A DNA stretch of 7,367 nucleotides. Source: an uncultured Dysosmobacter sp. (GTDB lineage: Bacteria; Bacillota; Clostridia; Oscillospirales; Oscillospiraceae). Shown in pieces: positions 4,728-7,367 of the stretch (its first letter is position 1; the number at the start of each line of letters is the position of its first letter). Location: the NCBI GenBank assembly GCA_934597465.1, contig CAKTSC010000063.1:1-7367 (forward strand). The letters are read 5' to 3'. The notes beneath the pieces are model-generated. The model was given only the letters and a program-made list of their open reading frames with translations. It had not been told where the DNA came from and did not search any database. Both the position numbers and the translations under genes were made by a program.

Positions 4728-5389
4728 AGGGAAAACTCATCGTCTTTGAGGGGACGGACGGCTCCGGCAAGGCCACCCAGTCCCGGCTCCTCTGTGAGCA
4801 CCTGGCCCGGAAGGGCATCCCCTACCAGCACATCAATTTTCCCCGATATGGCAAGCCCTCGGCGGCCATGGTGCAGGAGTATCTGGACGGCAACCTGGGT
4901 AAGCACCCCGGGGATGTGAACGCCTACGCGGCGTCCCTCTTTTACGCCATGGATCGCTACGCCTCCTACAAGCAGGACTGGGGCCCCTTCTATGAGGCCG
5001 GAGGGCTCGTGGTGGCGGATCGCTACACCACCTCCAACGCCGTCCACCAGGCATCCAAGCTACTGCCAGGCGAACGGAAGGACTTCCTCCATTGGCTCTT
5101 TGACACGGAGTACCGCCTGATGGGCCTGCCGGAGCCGGATCTTGTGCTCTATCTTGACATGCCCACGGAGATCACGGAGAAAATGATGCGCCGGCGGGAG
5201 GCCGCCACCGGCACCCACGCCGACATCCATGAGCAGGATGAGACCTATCTCAAAAACTGCCGGGCCGCCGCCCAGGAGATCGTGCGGGACTGCGGCTGGA
5301 CGGTGCTCCATTGCGCCCGGGACGGCGAGCCCCGGAGCATTAAGGAGATCGCCGCCGAGGTCTGGCGGCAGGCAGAGACGCTGCTTTAA
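4724..5389 (+). CDS. tmk: Thymidylate (dTMP) kinase, 221 aa
   Basis: This kinase phosphorylates dTMP to dTDP with ATP in dTTP synthesis. The P-loop is EGTDGSGKATQ (residues 9-19), the substrate region includes INFPRYG (37-43), the DRY motif is VADRYTTSNAVHQ (97-109), and an arginine-rich lid follows YLDMPTEITEKMMRRREAATGTHAD (143-167). The length is typical. Walker A normally reads GK[ST]; here the residue after K16 is alanine (GKAT), with threonine one place later. This looks like a subfamily feature, since all else is intact, but I cannot verify that. The ATG overlaps the glycosyltransferase stop by 4 bases (ATGA), so translation is coupled and the gene has no promoter of its own that I can see. 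The DNA precursor enzyme thus shares an mRNA with a cell-envelope enzyme. No clear terminator follows. Confidence 0.93.
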   Translation: MKGKLIVFEGTDGSGKATQSRLLCEHLARKGIPYQHINFPRYGKPSAAMVQEYLDGNLGKHPGDVNAYAASLFYAMDRYASYKQDWGPFYEAGGLVVADRYTTSNAVHQASKLLPGERKDFLHWLFDTEYRLMGLPEPDLVLYLDMPTEITEKMMRRREAATGTHADIHEQDETYLKNCRAAAQEIVRDCGWTVLHCARDGEPRSIKEIAAEVWRQAETLL

Positions 5390-5411
5390 GAGCCTGTCCC
5401 GCCCGGCGGCG

Positions 5412-5438
5412 GAAGGGGGACGCCCCGCGCCCCCCTTC
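5412..5438. other. GC-rich hairpin between convergent tmk and Cys-rich ORF
   Basis: GAAGGGGG (5412-5419) pairs perfectly with CCCCCTTC (5431-5438) around an 11-base loop. It lies between the stops of tmk (5389) and the leftward Cys-rich miniprotein (5450), where a terminator is expected, but no T run follows on either strand. It may act as a weak terminator or a 3' stabilising structure for both messages. Confidence 0.35.
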
Positions 5439-5449
5439 GCGCCCGGATC

Positions 5450-5566
5450 TCAGCAGCCGCAGCCGTCGTTGTTCCCGCAGCCGTTGCCGCCGCAGCAGCA
5501 CAGCAGCAGAACGATGAGAATGATCCACCAGAGACAGGAGCAGTTATTGCCGGAGTGAAAGCCCAT
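5450..5566 (-). CDS. Cysteine/glycine/asparagine-rich small membrane protein (38 aa)
   Basis: The protein begins MGFHSGNNCSCLWW, has a hydrophobic core WWIILIVLLL (13-22), then CCC and a tail CGGNGCGNNDGCGC. Eight of its 38 residues are cysteine (9, 11, 23-25, 30, 36, 38). A GAGGTG ribosome site lies 6 bases before the ATG. Codon-frame composition, a sensible start and a short hydrophobic helix argue that it is real rather than a chance reading. It resembles in style the tiny Gly/Cys- or Gly/Tyr-rich hydrophobic proteins that are common in Firmicutes and sometimes spore-associated, but I do not recognise a named family and claim no homology. It is transcribed opposite to its neighbours and is therefore a single-gene unit. 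Metal binding or disulfide crosslinking is possible and unproven. Confidence 0.7.
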   Translation of the reverse strand: MGFHSGNNCSCLWWIILIVLLLCCCGGNGCGNNDGCGC

Positions 5567-5720
5567 ACCCTTCACCTCGCTTCTGCCGTATATCCTATGC
5601 GGCGGGGCGGGAAGGGGAGCCTGACCCGGCGAAAGGGGAGGGGAAGCCCCCCGATTCCCCCTGCTCCGTGAAATTCAGCGCCCGGAAGGGAAGTCCCCGC
5701 CGGGCACGGGAGGGTTTACT
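5567..5720. other. G-rich intergenic region before mltG, no clear promoter seen
   Basis: This 154-bp gap separates the leftward Cys-rich miniprotein from mltG and must hold promoters in both directions. I see no convincing sigma-A pair for either. A CATAGGATA on the minus strand (5600-5592) resembles a sporulation sigma-K -10 but lacks a matching -35. The plus strand carries G-runs (5604-5617 and 5636-5643). Confidence 0.4.
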
Positions 5721-6848
5721 ATGTCCAACTACAACCATCAGGATACCGCCAGCTGGGACGCCAGGGAAGTCCGGCGGGCCGGGGAGGGATCCCATCCCCG
5801 CAAGCGGAGACAGCGGATGCGTCCGCTGCCGTACCTTCTTTTCGTGCTGGTAGTCTCCGCCATCCTGGCGGGGACGGGCTGGCTCCTTGTCAGCGAGTTC
5901 TGCTCCTTCAACCGCGCCCCGGTGAAGGCGGAAGTGGAGATCACCGCCGAGGATGACCTCTCCAGCATCGCCGACAAGCTGAAAGACGACGGCCTCATTA
6001 ACTACAAGTGGCTTTTTAAGCTGGTGGGCCGCCTCAGCCACGCCGAGAGCAAGATCGGCATCGGCACCTACACCCTGGATCAGGACATGGACTATCTGGC
6101 ACTGATCTCCGCCATGCACAACGCCTCCGGCAATCTCAACGCCGAGGTGGTGAAGGTCACCATCCCGGAGGGCTACACCGTTCAGCAGACCATCGCTCTC
6201 CTGGCCAGCAAGGGCGTCAACACCGAGGAAGCCCTGACCGACGCCGCCAAGAACGCCAGCTTCACCTTCGATTTCGTCAAGGACACCGGCGAGCTCTCTC
6301 GGCTGGAGGGCTACCTCTTCCCGGACACCTATGAGTTCTACCTGAACGAGAACCCCACCTCCGCCCTCAAGCGCCTGCTGAGCAACTTCAACCGCAAGAT
6401 GACAGAGGAGCGGATGCAGGCGGTGGAGGAGTCCGGTTACAGCATGAAGGAGATCATCACCATCGCCTCCCTCATCGAGAAGGAGACCGACGGCACGGAT
6501 CACGCCAAGATCGCCTCCGTCATCTATAACCGCCTCAACGACAGCGGCAGCCACGGCACCTATAAGATGCTGAACATCGACGCCGCCCTGCTCTACGCCC
6601 TGCCGGATCACGAGGGTGCCCTCACCAATGCCGACAAGAAGGTGGACTCCCCCTATAACCTCTACACCCACGCCGGGCTTCCCCCCACGCCCATCGCCAA
6701 CCCCGGCATCGCCTCCATCGACGCTGCCCTCCACCCGGAGACCACGGAGTACTACTACTACGCCCTGGGCAAGGACGGCAAGCACCACTTCTCCACCACC
6801 CTCTCCGAGCATAACGCCTTCCTGGCCAGCGGCAACTATGGCGGATAA
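5721..6848 (+). CDS. mltG: Endolytic murein transglycosylase MltG (YceG-like), 375 aa
   Basis: MltG is a membrane-anchored lytic transglycosylase that cuts nascent peptidoglycan strands internally, releasing them with 1,6-anhydro ends and so setting glycan length. The sequence has a basic cytoplasmic N-terminus (1-36), one membrane helix at about 36-57, a LysM-like subdomain at about 72-140, and the catalytic YceG domain with EGYLFPDTYEF (196-206), the catalytic glutamate E253 in ASLIEKET (aligning with E. coli E218), IYNRL (268-272), and the signature YNLYTHAGLPPTPIANPG (312-329). Length is normal. The ATG at 5721 has GGGAGGG 6 bases upstream. The stop lies inside the next gene, an 11-base overlap with the U32-family gene. 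The mltG-U32 linkage is known from Firmicutes (yrrL with yrrN-yrrO in B. subtilis). A promoter was not recognised. Confidence 0.95.
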   Translation: MSNYNHQDTASWDAREVRRAGEGSHPRKRRQRMRPLPYLLFVLVVSAILAGTGWLLVSEFCSFNRAPVKAEVEITAEDDLSSIADKLKDDGLINYKWLFKLVGRLSHAESKIGIGTYTLDQDMDYLALISAMHNASGNLNAEVVKVTIPEGYTVQQTIALLASKGVNTEEALTDAAKNASFTFDFVKDTGELSRLEGYLFPDTYEFYLNENPTSALKRLLSNFNRKMTEERMQAVEESGYSMKEIITIASLIEKETDGTDHAKIASVIYNRLNDSGSHGTYKMLNIDAALLYALPDHEGALTNADKKVDSPYNLYTHAGLPPTPIANPGIASIDAALHPETTEYYYYALGKDGKHHFSTTLSEHNAFLASGNYGG

Positions 6849-7367
6849 GCGGAAGGTGCCGGAGCTCCTGGCTCCGGCAGGAGACTGGGAGCGGCTGCGG
6901 ATGGCCGTCCTCTACGGGGCGGACGCCGTGTATCTCGCGGGTACCGCCTTCGGCATGCGGGCCTTCGCCGGGAACTTCCCGTCGGAGGAGTTGCCGAAAG
7001 CCGTGGCCTTCGCCCACGCCCACGGCGTCAAGGTACACTGCACCGTGAACACCATGCCGAGGAACAACGAGGTCGTGAGCCTCCCGGCGCACCTGGAGCT
7101 CCTCCAGGACGCCGGGGTGGACGCCCTGATCCTGGCTGACCTGGGGGTCTTCTCTCTCGCGGGGAAGTACGCCCCCCGCTGCGAGCGCCACGTCTCCACC
7201 CAGCAGTCCATCGCGAACTACGAGTGTGCCCGGGCCTGGCACGACCTGGGCGCTACCCGAGTGGTGCTGGCCCGGGAGCTGAGCCTCCCGGAGATCGCGG
7301 AGATCCGGGCCAAGACCCCCAAGGAGCTGGAGATCGAGACCTTCTGCCACGGGGCCATGTGCGTCAG
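6838..7367 (+). CDS. Peptidase U32-family protein (probable RNA hydroxylation protein), 3' end cut by window edge
   Basis: The first 176 codons are present, beginning MADKRKVPELLAPAGDWERL and continuing with VLYGADAVYLAGTAFGMRAFAGNF, the N-terminal signature of COG0826/U32 proteins. It reaches ETFCHGAMCV at the right edge, the start of the conserved cysteine-containing U32 motif. Although named peptidases, studied members (RlhA, TrhP) act with prephenate-derived chemistry to hydroxylate rRNA or the tRNA wobble uridine. In B. subtilis, mltG (yrrL), the tRNA methyltransferase trmR (yrrM) and the U32 pair yrrN-yrrO are adjacent. Here the U32 gene overlaps mltG by 11 bases, with no methyltransferase gene between. 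The ATG at 6838 lacks a clear ribosome site, so reinitiation after mltG is likely. Whether it acts on tRNA, rRNA or protein cannot be decided from this fragment. Confidence 0.9.
   Translation, partial: MADKRKVPELLAPAGDWERLRMAVLYGADAVYLAGTAFGMRAFAGNFPSEELPKAVAFAHAHGVKVHCTVNTMPRNNEVVSLPAHLELLQDAGVDALILADLGVFSLAGKYAPRCERHVSTQQSIANYECARAWHDLGATRVVLARELSLPEIAEIRAKTPKELEIETFCHGAMCV

Noticed and set aside
5412..5438. Hairpin as a definite intrinsic terminator for tmk
   Set aside because: The stem is perfect but no T run follows on either strand, so it is kept only as an unclassified hairpin.
5604..5643. Possible G-quadruplex before mltG
   Set aside because: Three close G-runs (GGGG, GGG, GGGG) are followed by a gap of about 16-17 bases before the next run, too long for a strict quadruplex; a GC-rich intergenic background explains it.
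5595..6812. Long open frame of about 405 codons on the minus strand
   Set aside because: It is antisense to mltG, rich in Gly/Val/His with no domain, and mltG has clear catalytic motifs and a ribosome site. Such shadows are normal at this GC content.
1..7367. Mobile elements, CRISPR arrays, tRNA/rRNA genes, riboswitches
   Set aside because: No direct-repeat arrays, transposase frames, terminal inverted repeats or tRNA-like folds were seen by eye on either strand.

Overview
This window is GC-rich chromosomal DNA, apparently from a Gram-positive anaerobe of the Clostridia, most likely a high-GC Oscillospiraceae-type gut bacterium. The evidence for this is strong AGGAGG-type ribosome binding sites, Bacillus-type LexA (DinR) boxes, a Firmicutes-style helix-turn-helix regulator, and an mltG-U32 peptidase gene order. 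The assignment is an inference; no rRNA or other marker is present. I see no tRNA, rRNA, insertion sequence, prophage gene or CRISPR array.

Left part (1-981, minus strand): an apparent SOS operon. A near-consensus sigma-A promoter (TTGACA, 17 bp, TATAAT) carries one LexA box in its spacer and a second just after the predicted transcript start. It drives an unannotated 38-residue single-pass membrane protein, followed with a TGATG overlap by a radical SAM protein of the putative DNA modification/repair family that is normally paired with a uracil-DNA-glycosylase-family protein. The radical SAM gene runs off the left edge. A leftward terminator-like inverted repeat (993-1016) lies directly upstream of this promoter.

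Centre-left (1043-2894): a divergently transcribed small XRE-family regulator ends at a bidirectional terminator. That terminator also ends a leftward two-gene unit, an alkyladenine (3-methyladenine) DNA glycosylase and a HAD phosphatase with 2 bp between them. The glycosylase and the rightward EamA/DMT transporter have overlapping divergent promoters, so both mRNAs should begin with the same short hairpin.

Centre-right (2895-5449): the transporter ends at a strong terminator. A sigma-A promoter then drives a WecG/TagA/CpsF glycosyltransferase whose stop overlaps the start of thymidylate kinase (ATGA).

Right part (5450-7367): a 38-residue cysteine/glycine-rich membrane miniprotein on the minus strand. 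It is followed rightward by mltG (endolytic murein transglycosylase), which overlaps a U32-family gene (probable RNA hydroxylation protein) cut by the right edge. The most interesting item is the LexA-controlled small membrane protein plus radical SAM operon.
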